A program made the position numbers and the translations under genes. This document shows positions 1-9,779 of a stretch of DNA of 64,000 nt, in pieces. Position 1 is the stretch's first letter. Each line of letters begins with the position of its first letter. Origin of the DNA: a marine gamma proteobacterium HTCC2089 (GTDB lineage Bacteria > Pseudomonadota > Gammaproteobacteria > Pseudomonadales > Azotimanducaceae); assembly GCA_905182905.1 (NCBI GenBank), contig CAJJDH010000013.1, positions 62,001 to 126,000 on the forward strand, written 5' to 3'. Under the pieces are notes generated by a model. That model was given only the letters and a program-made list of their open reading frames with translations. It searched no databases and was not told the DNA's origin.

Positions 1-29
1 TTGCGGTCTGCGGTAGAGCATTGGCCGGC

Positions 30-70
30 GTTTATCTTTCGTTTATCTTTCGTTTATCTTGCGTTTATCT
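30..70. repeat. 11-bp tandem repeat, about 3.7 copies
   Basis: Three full copies and a partial copy of an 11-bp unit reading GTTTATCTTTC (third copy ends TTGC) lie in the noncoding DNA at the left edge. The core GTTTATCTT recurs in the 13-bp repeat at 14504-14546. Nothing else is evident in the first 159 bases. Confidence 0.85.
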
Positions 71-159
71 GACACTCACCTGCTATTTACGAACGAAAAG
101 CTAATTTAATTCTGTTTGCTTGTACTCAAGTTACCCCATCGCCAAATAAAACGCATTGT

Positions 160-1206
160 TTAACGGGTCGGATCGTCGCCAACCGCCAGCAGTGTTTTAC
201 CAAAGTTATCCCCTGTCAGCATGTCATAAAAAGCTCGGGGCGCGCAGTCCAGCCCTTGGCGTAAGTCTTCTTTGTATTTCACCTCGCCACTGCGCACATA
301 CTCAGCCATTTCCTGTAAAAACACATCTTGGTATTGGTCAACAAAGTTGCCCACAAACAAATCGTGAACTGTTACCTGCTGACGCTGAAAAGTGGGCTCA
401 CCAACTGCCTGCCAAACCGCTCGAGGGTCTTTGCCATCAGTATTGCCGTATTGCGACACCACACCACACAGGGTAATTCGAGCATTTTTGTTGAGCAGTG
501 GTAGCACAGCATCAAAGACTTTGCCGCCAACATTCTCAAAGTAGACATCACAACCATCAGGACAAGCCGTTTTGAGCTGTTCTGAAAAATCAGGATCTAA
601 GTGGGAAACCACACTATCTACACCCAGAGCCTGCAAATAATCCACCTTGTGCTGTGCACCAGCAATGCCCACTACCCGACACCCGGCTAGCCGAGCCAAC
701 TGTACGGCGACTTGCCCCACACCACCCGAGGCCGCAGATACCACCACGGTTTCTCCAGCCTGAGGCTGGCATTGCACCATTAAACCGGAATAGGCAGTGA
801 GTCCCAACATACCAAGTACACCTATCGCCGTAGAGATAGGCGCGGTTGCAGGATCTAGCTTGCGCGGGTGCATGTAACCGAAAATCCCAACGCCCTCGCC
901 ACTCAGACCATATTGCTGCCAACCATTGGTGTTAAAAAGGTAATCGCCTTCTGCATAACCTGAAATGCGACTTTTAACCACTCGCGACACTGTTCTACCA
1001 TGACAAACCTCGCCAGGTAGCTCCACACCAGAACGCCGACGCCCCCACTGATAAGGATCTAATGACAAATACAGTGTTTGCGTAAGCATTTGGTTGTCTT
1101 CCGGCTCAGGTAGTTCATTTGTAACCCAAAGAAAATCCTCGGTGCTGGGCAAACCACCCTTAGGTGTGGCGGCTAATCGCCACTGGGCATTGAGTTGTTC
1201 TGTCAT
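160..1206 (-). CDS. NADP-dependent MDR-family oxidoreductase (CurA / leukotriene B4 dehydrogenase type)
   Basis: A 348-residue zinc-independent medium-chain dehydrogenase/reductase. This subfamily reduces C=C bonds of enones and similar substrates with NADPH in the cytoplasm. An N-terminal GroES-like part is followed by a Rossmann domain with the nucleotide-binding motif AASGGVG near residues 158-164, then VAVQLARLAGCRVVG; no catalytic zinc cysteines are visible. The start at 1206 (MTEQLNAQW) follows an AAGGAA ribosome site; the open frame extends 27 residues upstream, but that part is Lys-rich and unlike the family. It is divergent from the Baeyer-Villiger monooxygenase gene across a 293-bp region containing a small dyad, so the two may share control and act on related ketones. 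The substrate cannot be told from sequence. Confidence 0.88.
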   Translation of the reverse strand: MTEQLNAQWRLAATPKGGLPSTEDFLWVTNELPEPEDNQMLTQTLYLSLDPYQWGRRRSGVELPGEVCHGRTVSRVVKSRISGYAEGDYLFNTNGWQQYGLSGEGVGIFGYMHPRKLDPATAPISTAIGVLGMLGLTAYSGLMVQCQPQAGETVVVSAASGGVGQVAVQLARLAGCRVVGIAGAQHKVDYLQALGVDSVVSHLDPDFSEQLKTACPDGCDVYFENVGGKVFDAVLPLLNKNARITLCGVVSQYGNTDGKDPRAVWQAVGEPTFQRQQVTVHDLFVGNFVDQYQDVFLQEMAEYVRSGEVKYKEDLRQGLDCAPRAFYDMLTGDNFGKTLLAVGDDPTR

Positions 1207-1336
1207 TTTTATTCCTTTTAATCTGCCTTTTTTTTGGCCTTTTAAAACCGTTTTTCGGTCTTTCAATTTGCTCGTTTTATATTCCAAATGAGGGTGCCGT
1301 TCTTTTCGGGGTCACCGCGAACGCTGTTTTGCTCAC

Positions 1337-1362
1337 ACTCGGTCTAAGCATCATTACCGAGT
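1337..1362. promoter_or_regulatory. Operator-like inverted repeat between divergent oxidoreductase and monooxygenase genes
   Basis: Perfect 7-bp arms ACTCGGT and ACCGAGT are separated by 12 bases in the divergent intergenic region. Size and position suit a dimeric repressor controlling both genes. No regulator gene is adjacent, and short arms like these can arise by chance. Confidence 0.3.
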
Positions 1363-1499
1363 AAAAGTTGTCAACGATAGTGTCGAGTACAAACCCTTCG
1401 GTAGCTGAACGTAAAGTGGCCTGCAAATAGTCGGCTTTTAATTCTAATAAAACCTTTGTATAACAAGTACACGACAAGGGGAAGTTACGAAGGATATCC

Positions 1500-3329
1500 A
1501 TGCAAGCAGCAAATATGGCCGAATTGCTCGGCGACTTAGATTTTGATCCAACCGCACTAAAAGAAAAATATCTCAGCGAAAGAGACAAGCGCATTCGCGA
1601 CGACGGTAATCAACAATACGTGGAAGTAACCGCTGAGTTTTCTCGTTACATTGACGACCCCTATGTGGATCCGGGGTTCACTCGCGACCCACTCTTTGAC
1701 GAGGTAGAAGTTGCAATTATCGGCGGTGGCTTTGGCGGCTTGTTAATGGCTGCAAGAATGAAAGAAGCCGGCTTCGATGATATTCGCATGATCGAGAAAG
1801 CTGGAGATTTTGGCGGCACCTGGTATTGGAATCGCTACCCGGGCGCAATGTGTGATGTAGAGTCCTACTGCTACCTTCCTCTGTTAGAGGAACTCAACTA
1901 CATGCCTAAGAACAAATATTCTTTTGCACCGGAAATACTCGAGCACAGTAAAAATATAGCTCGCCATTACAACCTCTATGACAACGCCTGCCTGCAAACC
2001 AGCATTACTAATATGACTTGGGAACCTTCTAGTCAAAAATGGATTATTGAAACAGATCGCGGCGACAAGATGCGCGCCAGATACGTGGCTATGGCGAACG
2101 GCCCCTTAAGCAGACCCAAGCTTCCAGGTATAAAAGGTATCAATGACTATAAGGGCCATACATTTCACACCAGTCGTTGGGACTACAACTATACCGGCGG
2201 CAACTCCTACGGCAATTTAACCAACCTAAAAGATAAGCGGGTGGGTATTATTGGCACCGGCGCCACCGGCGTACAGTGCATACCGCATCTTGGTGAATGG
2301 GCCAAAGAGCTCTACGTTTTTCAGCGCACACCGTCATCCATTGATGTACGCAACAATGGCGAGACAGATCCAAACTGGGCAGCCACACTGCAGCCCGGAT
2401 GGCAAAAAGAGCGCATGGATAACTTTAATACATTAGTCAGCGGTGGCGACCAAGAAGTAGATTTGGTTGCCGACGGATGGACTGACATTATGCGTAACCT
2501 CACGGGCATAGCAGCAAAAATCGCCAGTCGTAAACTAGGGCGCAAACTGACCAAGGGTGAGCGTGCTGAGTTGATGGAGTTATCTGACTATAAGAAAATG
2601 AACTTTATTCGACAGCGTGCCGAGGAAGTTGTGAACGACCCTAGCGTTGCCGAAAAGCTCAAGCCTTGGTATCGACAGTTCTGCAAACGCCCATGTTTCC
2701 ATGATGAATATTTGCATACCTATAATCGCGAAAACGTCACCTTAGTAGACACTCAGGGCAAGGGTGTAGATGAAATCACCAGCAATGGACTCATAGCTAA
2801 CGGTAAGGAATATGAAATTGACTGCTTGATCTTCGCCACCGGATTTGAAGTGGGTACTTCTTATACTCGCCGTGCTGGTTACGATATTATCGGCCGGGGC
2901 GGGCAGAGTCTAAGTGATCATTGGTCCGAGGGCTTGCGCACATTCCAAGGCTTGACCAGCCATGGGTTCCCCAACTGTTTCTTCCTAGGGTTCACTCAAA
3001 CCGCGATTACTGTAAATGTGCCCCATGCACTGAATGAGCAAGCCAAACATCTGGCGCATATTATTGGTAAAGCTAAATCTCAGAACACTCACACTATTGA
3101 GGCCACTGGCATGGCTGAGGAAGAATACGTCGCGGAAATCCGCAAAACTGCGAGCACGGGTTCGCGGTTTTACGCTGAGTGTACTCCGGGTTATTACAAC
3201 AGCGAAGGTCAGCGCGGCAATACCGCTGGCTTTTTCTCAGATATGCACGGCGCAGGGCCAGTGAGGTTCTTCAAAATTCTTGAGCAATGGCGAGCGCAGG
3301 GTGATCTGGAAGGCCTAGAACTGAGCTGA
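1500..3329 (+). CDS. Flavin-containing (Baeyer-Villiger type) monooxygenase
   Basis: A 609-residue type I Baeyer-Villiger monooxygenase, which uses FAD, NADPH and O2 to convert ketones to esters or lactones. The FAD Rossmann motif GGGFGG is at residues 75-80, followed by GGTWYWNRYPG. The family fingerprint FxGxxxHxxxW appears as YKGHTFHTSRW (about 216-226, Tyr replacing the first Phe). The NADP motif GTGATG is at 251-256 and the ATG motif is in LIFATGFEVG. The roughly 70-residue N-terminal extension with KEKYLSERDKRIR matches the long subgroup that includes enzymes acting on cyclic and steroidal ketones. AAGGAT upstream supports the start; an internal Met at 1515 is possible. The following hydrolase and CoA-transferase would suit opening and activating a lactone or ester. 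Confidence 0.93.
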   Translation: MQAANMAELLGDLDFDPTALKEKYLSERDKRIRDDGNQQYVEVTAEFSRYIDDPYVDPGFTRDPLFDEVEVAIIGGGFGGLLMAARMKEAGFDDIRMIEKAGDFGGTWYWNRYPGAMCDVESYCYLPLLEELNYMPKNKYSFAPEILEHSKNIARHYNLYDNACLQTSITNMTWEPSSQKWIIETDRGDKMRARYVAMANGPLSRPKLPGIKGINDYKGHTFHTSRWDYNYTGGNSYGNLTNLKDKRVGIIGTGATGVQCIPHLGEWAKELYVFQRTPSSIDVRNNGETDPNWAATLQPGWQKERMDNFNTLVSGGDQEVDLVADGWTDIMRNLTGIAAKIASRKLGRKLTKGERAELMELSDYKKMNFIRQRAEEVVNDPSVAEKLKPWYRQFCKRPCFHDEYLHTYNRENVTLVDTQGKGVDEITSNGLIANGKEYEIDCLIFATGFEVGTSYTRRAGYDIIGRGGQSLSDHWSEGLRTFQGLTSHGFPNCFFLGFTQTAITVNVPHALNEQAKHLAHIIGKAKSQNTHTIEATGMAEEEYVAEIRKTASTGSRFYAECTPGYYNSEGQRGNTAGFFSDMHGAGPVRFFKILEQWRAQGDLEGLELS

Positions 3330-3349
3330 ATCCAAGTACCGTCTAGCAC

Positions 3350-3383
3350 GCAACCTCCCTAACTCACATTCGAGGGAGGCTGC
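3350..3383 (+). terminator. Hairpin after the monooxygenase gene
   Basis: Arms CCTCCCT and AGGGAGG, extendable with GC bases at the base, pair across a 12-base loop just after the monooxygenase stop. There is no clear T-run, so it may act as a 3' mRNA stabiliser or a weak terminator between converging genes. Confidence 0.45.
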
Positions 3384-3425
3384 GGAGACTAACGATTCAA
3401 AATCATTTTAAACGAATGCGAATTG

Positions 3426-4640
3426 CTAGATAACGCTGACCACTAGCTCGTCAGCGTTTATCTTCAACAACAATTTATTATCTATGGCAGAGCCCAAGCC
3501 AGCGGCCAAATCTAATTGTGCTTGGTAAACCGTAGGTTGCTCTTGGGTGTACAACCCAGTAGTTGCTGGCGGGTATTGCGCGGAGAGCAAGTGCACCACT
3601 ACCCTATAGTCGGCAAGCACAGGACCACTGTTCAGCGGTATGGAAAATTCCCCTCCTGCGCTTGAGACAATACGTGCATGGGCTATCGGGTGATCTTGAT
3701 TTTCTGGGATAAATGTCACAGCGGCGATACCAAGCGATTTATCTTCAGCTAGCAGCTGCCCTTGAATTGCGACTCTATCTTGCGCTGCAAAGTAGCCATG
3801 CCTACGCAACCATCGCAGCAATAGCTCAGTCCACTGCCCTACATCGGGTTCATCCACAGCCAAGCCAAGTCCATGATCGCCATGATTAAAGATATGTAAC
3901 TCAGCAGCTACTCCCGCTTTTAACAAAGCATCGTATACCAAGGTTGATTGACTGGCTGGCACTACGCTGTCTTGATGGGTATGCACTATAAACGTTGGCG
4001 GTGTATTTGCTGTTACCGATGTATCCGTAGGCAAATACTCATCCGCCTTACGACCACGCACTGCACCATTGGTCACCGCATACACAGGTACAACAAAATC
4101 GGGGCGACTACTGACAGCATCGATTGGATCACCAACGCCCTCAGCACCATCAACGACTGCCACATAAGGTTGATGATTACCTACAGCTAACGCTAAATGA
4201 CCCCCTGCCGAAAACCCCAGCATGCCTATTCTCCTTGGGTCTAAAGTCAACTCTGAGGCGTAATAACGAACTAGGCGCAGGCAGCGCAAGCCATCAATAA
4301 GCGAAATGCTTGAGTGGTATTTAGGCCCTAACCGATAGCGCAATACAAAAGCGTGTACGCCTTGAGCGTTTAGCCAATGAGCTACCTGTAAACCCTCATG
4401 GTCAGATGCCAAGCTACGGTACCCGCCGCCAGGACAGACCACTACACCGCAGCCATTACCGTCTTTCGCCAAATGGATGCTGACCATGGGTTGATCGATA
4501 ATCTCCTCACCCACTCCCTCATCACCTGCAACGAAGCCCGGCGCAATACCCGGCCAAAGCCGCACGTTAGCCGTCAACAAACTGTCACCCACGACCATGG
4601 GCAACCCTAACTTTGTCAGAAGACTTTCAATATCTTCCAA
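3426..4640 (-). CDS. Alpha/beta hydrolase (esterase, acetyl-xylan-esterase-like)
   Basis: About 404 residues. The oxyanion-hole motif CPGGGY (about 69-74) and nucleophile elbow GFSAGGH (Ser near 144) define an HSL/BD-FAE type serine hydrolase. The likely acid lies in HTHQDSVVPAS and the base in FNHGDHGLG. After the hydrolase domain there is a roughly 120-residue C-terminal extension of predicted beta character, beyond the usual core length. No signal peptide is evident. I chose the TTG at 4640 because GGGAGGGA sits five to six bases upstream; ATG at 4598 and TTG at 4688 are alternatives. The gene is convergent with the monooxygenase and could hydrolyse its ester product, but this is inference. 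Confidence 0.85.
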   Translation of the reverse strand: MEDIESLLTKLGLPMVVGDSLLTANVRLWPGIAPGFVAGDEGVGEEIIDQPMVSIHLAKDGNGCGVVVCPGGGYRSLASDHEGLQVAHWLNAQGVHAFVLRYRLGPKYHSSISLIDGLRCLRLVRYYASELTLDPRRIGMLGFSAGGHLALAVGNHQPYVAVVDGAEGVGDPIDAVSSRPDFVVPVYAVTNGAVRGRKADEYLPTDTSVTANTPPTFIVHTHQDSVVPASQSTLVYDALLKAGVAAELHIFNHGDHGLGLAVDEPDVGQWTELLLRWLRRHGYFAAQDRVAIQGQLLAEDKSLGIAAVTFIPENQDHPIAHARIVSSAGGEFSIPLNSGPVLADYRVVVHLLSAQYPPATTGLYTQEQPTVYQAQLDLAAGLGSAIDNKLLLKINADELVVSVI

Positions 4641-4830
4641 AATCCCTCCCAAACACTGTCTATATATAACCAAGATATAACCAAGCAAAACGCTACGAGG
4701 GTAATGATAGAACCCAAAAAGAATTGAACTTGATCGGTCATTGTAATGGCTAAATCAAGTGCAAATCATTAACACTGAGATTAGTTTTCTATGGCAGACT
4801 AAAGACACAAATTGCAAAGTGAGTAGAGAA

Positions 4831-6021
4831 ATGTCTGGACCTTTAGCAGGTATTAAAGTCATAGATGTAGGTTTATTGGTCCAAGGACCGCAAGCTGCGG
4901 CTACCCTCGCAGACATGGGCGCAGAGGTGATCAAAATTGAGCTGCCTGGTTTAGGTGATCATTCTCGATTTGTGTTTATTGCCGAAGACGATTTTCGCAG
5001 CGCCTACTTTACCGCCTGTAACAGAGGTAAGCGTGGGCTTACATTAGATTTACGCATCCCAGCAGGGGCGGACATTTTTCGCCGCCTAGCAAAAGAAGCC
5101 GATATCATAATCAGCAACTTTAAACCCGGCACCATGGACGAATGGGGCCTAGGATACGAGCAACTCAAAGTACTCAACCCCGGCCTTATCTGGGCGGCAG
5201 GCAGCGCATTTGGACCCATTGGGCCTGATGCAGATCGCGAAGGAGCAGATCTTGCCGGCCAAGCTGCGGGAGGTTTAATCAGTACAATCGGCGCTGACGG
5301 ACAAGTGCCCTCACCCGTTGGTGTAACCATTGCAGATCACATTGCTTCACAAAATTTAACGGCGGGTGTTCTCGCCGCCCTAGTCCATCGCGGCACCACT
5401 AACATGGGCCAGAAGGTGGAAGTATCACTACTAGGCGGTCAAATCTGGGCACAAGCGGCGGAATATTCTCACTTCCTGATTAGCGGCGAGATGCCTAGTC
5501 GAGCAAACTACGGACACCCCCTGATCAACGGCATTTACCGAATATTACAAACCGCAGACGGCTGGATTGGTATTATTGGCGTGCCGCCTGCTGCCAAGGA
5601 TGGATTCTTTATTAGCCTTGGAAAACCCGAGTTGAGTGTTGACCCAAGATTTGAGGGACCAATCTTAAGTAGTCAAGCATTGGCATTTTTATGGTCGGAA
5701 ATAGAACCCATAGTTCGTGAACACCCCACCGCACACTGGGAGCAAGCTTTCCGCGAAGCCGGTGTGCGTTACGCACCCGTGCGCAACTATCGCCAAGTTA
5801 CGCAGGACCCTGGGGCATGGGAAAACGGCTACTTCCAGGAAGTCACTAACCAGCAAGGTGAATCGGTGCAAATTGTCGGCAACCCTATAGCTATGAGTGC
5901 GACCCCGCTTAACCCTGCAGGTTGGGCACCCGAGTTAGGTGAGCATACTGACGAGATTCTCAAAGAAATTGGCATCACAGAGGCGGAGTTAAAGGACCTC
6001 AAAGATCAACAAGCGATTTAG
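4831..6021 (+). CDS. Family III CoA-transferase (CaiB/BaiF)
   Basis: A 396-residue class III CoA-transferase, which moves CoA between carboxylic acids to activate a substrate for breakdown. The N-terminal MSGPLAGIKVIDVG, the AEVIKIELPG strand, NFKPGTMD and the segment GADLAGQAAGG, with Asp near 140 matching the catalytic aspartate of formyl-CoA transferase, are characteristic. The frame can be opened further upstream from a GTG at 4759, but the family begins at MSGPL, so ATG 4831 was chosen; its ribosome site is weak. A small ABM monooxygenase follows 59 bases downstream, probably in the same transcript. The acid substrate is not predictable. A second family III CoA-transferase lies at the right end of the window. 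Confidence 0.92.
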   Translation: MSGPLAGIKVIDVGLLVQGPQAAATLADMGAEVIKIELPGLGDHSRFVFIAEDDFRSAYFTACNRGKRGLTLDLRIPAGADIFRRLAKEADIIISNFKPGTMDEWGLGYEQLKVLNPGLIWAAGSAFGPIGPDADREGADLAGQAAGGLISTIGADGQVPSPVGVTIADHIASQNLTAGVLAALVHRGTTNMGQKVEVSLLGGQIWAQAAEYSHFLISGEMPSRANYGHPLINGIYRILQTADGWIGIIGVPPAAKDGFFISLGKPELSVDPRFEGPILSSQALAFLWSEIEPIVREHPTAHWEQAFREAGVRYAPVRNYRQVTQDPGAWENGYFQEVTNQQGESVQIVGNPIAMSATPLNPAGWAPELGEHTDEILKEIGITEAELKDLKDQQAI

Positions 6022-6080
6022 CGCAGAACAATAAAGAGAGGGCGGCAAAGAATTTGCAGCAGCCTTAACAAGGACTTTTC

Positions 6081-6368
6081 ATGATTCATAACAATGTTAT
6101 CTTGCGGGCAAAACACCTGGAAGATATCGGTACCATTAGCCACCTACTAACTACCCAAGCTGAGGTTTCATTAACCGAGCAAGGATGTAGGCGCTTTGAA
6201 GTTTACCAATCAGAGAGCGACGCTCAAACCTTCATTCTTATCGAGTGGTGGGAAACTCAAGAAGACCTTGACAGACACAAGTCAGCAAAACAATTTGTTG
6301 AAGTTTACGTGCCACAAGTTATCCCGCTGGTGGAAAGATTTCCTCACCCAAGCAAACGCTTGGTCTAG
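6081..6368 (+). CDS. Antibiotic biosynthesis monooxygenase (ABM) domain protein
   Basis: A 95-residue single-domain ABM protein with the dimeric alpha+beta barrel fold typical of putative quinol monooxygenases such as YgiN. Visible signs are the strand FEVYQSESDAQTFILIEWW, the helix with DRHKSAKQF, and the terminal region VEVYVPQVIPLVERF. These small proteins oxidise or bind aromatic and quinoid compounds, or act as stress proteins, in the cytoplasm. An AAGGACT ribosome site lies upstream. It follows the CoA-transferase in the same direction and is probably co-transcribed. The exact reaction is unknown. Confidence 0.8.
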   Translation: MIHNNVILRAKHLEDIGTISHLLTTQAEVSLTEQGCRRFEVYQSESDAQTFILIEWWETQEDLDRHKSAKQFVEVYVPQVIPLVERFPHPSKRLV

Positions 6369-6541
6369 GAAAATAACCGTTTAGTAGCAGTTGTCTTGAC
6401 AGACTTGGGCACGCTAAGGCTTTCTAAGTAATGCCTTCTAGGTAGCGCGGTTTTTCTTAGGATGAAAATTTAAAAAATCAGCTAACACACCAAAACTGAA
6501 TAAATAGGTGCCATGTGATACGGGCAAGAGAGATGTCTAAC

Positions 6542-9500
6542 ATGAAATTCTTAACGCGTATTTTTACTATCTCAGTTGCCCTAACGGTAACCGCTTGCGG
6601 TGGTGGCGGAGGCGGAGGATCTAGCAACGCGGCTGCTACTCCAGTGGCGCCGCCAGCGCCAGTTACGCCGCCAACAGTTACCGCGTCAATTCCTAGCGGC
6701 ACGTTTAATGCAGCTCAATCTGTAACACTCACATCTAACGCCCCCATATATTTCACAACGGACTCATCCACACCCAGCAATGTATCAACGCGTTATACCG
6801 GCGCCATAATAATTACGACCGATACAGTATTGAGTTTTATAGCCATCGGTAGCACCGGCCTACGCAGCTCCATTGGCGTGGAAACCTATTTAATAGATAC
6901 GGTTGCGCCAGCGAACCATGCGTTAGTCAGTGCCACAACAGTGATTAGTGCAAACAATGAAGCAAGCTTTCCGGTGAGTATCGAAAACGCAGAGCTCGGT
7001 ACAAATTATAGAATTGTCTTCAACGACTCTGACACTAATACAGCGGAATTAGTAAGAACAGGAACAATTGTTAACGCGCCATCAACTACTCTTCAATTAG
7101 ATTTTTCTGGCTTTAGCGATGGTCAGGTCGCCGGAACACTGGTGCTTACTGATACAGCAGGTAATAGTTCCCCACCCTTTACTTTAGCTCTTATAAAAAC
7201 TGGTAACTTAGGTCCATTCAACATCACAGGCTCTGTACTTATTTCCCCGGGAACCCAAATAGACTCGGATATCAATGATGTAACGACCACTGTGATTGCC
7301 AACAACAACTTCACTGACGCTCAGGAAATATTTGCGCCAGGCATGCTGGGGGGTTACGTAAATCAGCCCAACACTGGAGAGAGTGGCAATTTAGACGTTT
7401 CTGGCGATGAAGATTTCTTTTTCCTACAGCTGGCTAATAACGATCAAATTGTCTTAACCATTGGAGACGATAGCGCTGATTTAGATATCGAGCTGTATAG
7501 CAGCGCGCAAGTGCTCGTTGATGATTCTCTGGGGGTAGGTAATACCGAAGTAATCGAAGTAAACGGCCCAGGCGACTACTATATTCGAGTATTCGCTTTC
7601 TCTGGCGCGTCCAACTATGTCTTAAGTATTGGGCAGGTAAGAACATCTGCCGTTACTGCTAACAACATGTCTAGCTTTGATAAATTCGTTCCGAACCAGG
7701 CAGTCTTCGAACTAGACGAAAAAAAATCTGAAACGCAAATGCGAGCTAATCTAGACCAGCTAAAAACCAGGGCTTTAATCCTATCTGATATCGCACTGGA
7801 CAGACCGCAGTTCATGAATTTCGGCAGCGTCGAACAACGCGACGGTATGATCAATACGATTAATCATCAACTGAATTCAAAAAGAGTACTCAACAATATT
7901 ACTCAGAAAAACAAACAGGAAACTATTTGGGCGATCAAAGCTCTGCGCAATAAGACTGGTGTTAAAAACGCGCAACCTAATTTTTTACGCCGAAGCAGCG
8001 CAACACCCAACGACACGCTCTATAACGAACAATGGCACTACCCGCACATAGGGCTCCCTGATGCATGGGATGTAACTACCGGCAACCCAAACGTTATTGT
8101 CGCTGTGATCGATAGCGGCATTCTTGCCAACCACCCTGACTTCCAAGGCAAACTTGTTCAAGGGTATGACATGATCAGTAATATAAATAACGCAGGCGAT
8201 GGAGACGGCGTCGATAGCAACCCAGAGGACCCCGGCGATAGAGAGCTAGGCGATGGCAGTAGCTCCTTCCACGGCACCCACGTGGCCGGCACAATTGCTG
8301 CATCCACCAACAATAATTCTGGAGTCGCAGGTGTTGCCTGGCAGAGTAGAATTATGCCGATAAGAGTCTTAGGCAGAGATGGAGGAACAAGTTTCGATCT
8401 TATTCAGGGCATTCTCTACGCCGCTGGCCTAGAAAATGCCAGCGGACAACTTCCAAATCAACGTGCCGACATTATTAACATGAGCTTGGGCGGTGGTGGA
8501 TTTTCCTCAAGCGAAGCCAGTGCTATAAGCGCGGCACGCGATGCCGGCGTGATTGTTATAGCCGCAGCAGGCAATAGTGGCAATGCCAACTCTGAATATC
8601 CTGCTTCCTATGACGGCGTAGTTTCAGTGGCCGCTGTGAACCAAGCAAATAGTCGAGCCAGCTATTCCAATTTCGGGGCAAACATAGACATAACGGCACC
8701 CGGGGGCGACCTTGATCAAGATGCAAATCAAGACGGAACACCTGACGGCGTTCTCAGCACTATAGGTAACGACCGAGGCGCAACTACCACTTACGGTTAT
8801 CGCTATTATCAAGGCACATCCATGTCTGCACCGCACGTAGCTGGAGTCGCCGCGCTTATGAAAGCAATAGCTCCAAACCTTACACCTGCAGAGTTTGACC
8901 AAGTACTTAGCGAAGGCAGAATCAGCGATGACTTGGGCAATCAAGGCCGAGACGACGACTTTGGCTATGGCCTAATAAATGCTATGAAAGCTGTGAATAC
9001 CGCGCAAGAACTCGCCAGCGGCTCGCTAGCGCCCTTGCCAACCCAGCTGAGAATCACACCGCCAGTAATTGACTTTGGCTTCACACAAAATCAGCAGAGC
9101 TTCAATCTTTCCAATTCAGGTGGTGGCACGTTAACGGTGAGCAGTGTTACCGAGAATGCTAACTGGTTAACTGTTACAAAAGACTCAAACAATGCCAGCA
9201 ACCTTGGTTCTTATACAGCAACTGTGGACCGAAGCGTTCTCACCACTGGAGATCAAAACACCAACATCACGATCCAGTCCGACCTCGGGCAAAGCCTATT
9301 AACGGTAAATGTAAGAGTTAGTGCAACAAATTTTGCCGCCAATTCTGGCACCCTTTTTGCGATATTAGGCGACCCAAGTACCGGCGACACTCTATTCCAA
9401 GAAAACTTAATTGCGCCTGTAGATGGTAGTTACTCTCTCAATTTCAGCTCTATCCCCGCAGGCGAATACCAACTGTTTATTGGTTCAGATATGGATAACG

Positions 9501-9706
9501 ACAACTTTATTTGTGATGCAGGAGAAGCCTGCGGTGCCTACCCAACACTGAATCTAACCGAAAACTTGCAAGTGACCGAAAATGTTGAAATAAATATTGA
9601 TATCAGCTTCGATCAAAGCCGCTTCTTTAATCAATTGAACCCAAGCTCAGTAGACGGCGTTGCCTACAAAAAGAAAAAGAAGACGCTAAGACGGCTCAAT
9701 AACTAG
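6542..9706 (+). CDS. Lipoprotein subtilisin-like serine protease (S8) with CHB_HEX_C-like and PPC domains
   Basis: A roughly 1,054-residue exported protease. MKFLTRIFTISVALTVTAC is a lipoprotein signal with lipidation at Cys19, followed by a run of seven glycines and a Pro/Ala linker. Next come a domain resembling the chitobiase/hexosaminidase C-terminal fold (about 40-110, with PIYFTTDSSTPS), an Ig-like stretch and a PPC-type domain (about 287-365, ending GDYYIRVFAF). The S8 domain has Asp524 (VIDSG), His577 (HGTHVAG), the oxyanion Asn in AAAGNSGN and Ser760 (GTSMSAPH). The C-terminus carries an Ig-like module and a prealbumin-like domain ending in a basic KKKKK tail. Start 6542 fits the signal peptide and a GAGAG site; GTG 6515 and ATG 6533 are alternatives. 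It probably digests protein at the cell surface. Confidence 0.92.
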   Translation: MKFLTRIFTISVALTVTACGGGGGGGSSNAAATPVAPPAPVTPPTVTASIPSGTFNAAQSVTLTSNAPIYFTTDSSTPSNVSTRYTGAIIITTDTVLSFIAIGSTGLRSSIGVETYLIDTVAPANHALVSATTVISANNEASFPVSIENAELGTNYRIVFNDSDTNTAELVRTGTIVNAPSTTLQLDFSGFSDGQVAGTLVLTDTAGNSSPPFTLALIKTGNLGPFNITGSVLISPGTQIDSDINDVTTTVIANNNFTDAQEIFAPGMLGGYVNQPNTGESGNLDVSGDEDFFFLQLANNDQIVLTIGDDSADLDIELYSSAQVLVDDSLGVGNTEVIEVNGPGDYYIRVFAFSGASNYVLSIGQVRTSAVTANNMSSFDKFVPNQAVFELDEKKSETQMRANLDQLKTRALILSDIALDRPQFMNFGSVEQRDGMINTINHQLNSKRVLNNITQKNKQETIWAIKALRNKTGVKNAQPNFLRRSSATPNDTLYNEQWHYPHIGLPDAWDVTTGNPNVIVAVIDSGILANHPDFQGKLVQGYDMISNINNAGDGDGVDSNPEDPGDRELGDGSSSFHGTHVAGTIAASTNNNSGVAGVAWQSRIMPIRVLGRDGGTSFDLIQGILYAAGLENASGQLPNQRADIINMSLGGGGFSSSEASAISAARDAGVIVIAAAGNSGNANSEYPASYDGVVSVAAVNQANSRASYSNFGANIDITAPGGDLDQDANQDGTPDGVLSTIGNDRGATTTYGYRYYQGTSMSAPHVAGVAALMKAIAPNLTPAEFDQVLSEGRISDDLGNQGRDDDFGYGLINAMKAVNTAQELASGSLAPLPTQLRITPPVIDFGFTQNQQSFNLSNSGGGTLTVSSVTENANWLTVTKDSNNASNLGSYTATVDRSVLTTGDQNTNITIQSDLGQSLLTVNVRVSATNFAANSGTLFAILGDPSTGDTLFQENLIAPVDGSYSLNFSSIPAGEYQLFIGSDMDNDNFICDAGEACGAYPTLNLTENLQVTENVEINIDISFDQSRFFNQLNPSSVDGVAYKKKKKTLRRLNN

Positions 9707-9779
9707 GGAATGGGGCCATTAACTGAGAACTAACGCATATTAAAAGTTATAGTTCGAGTTCAAACTGACAAATATACCG

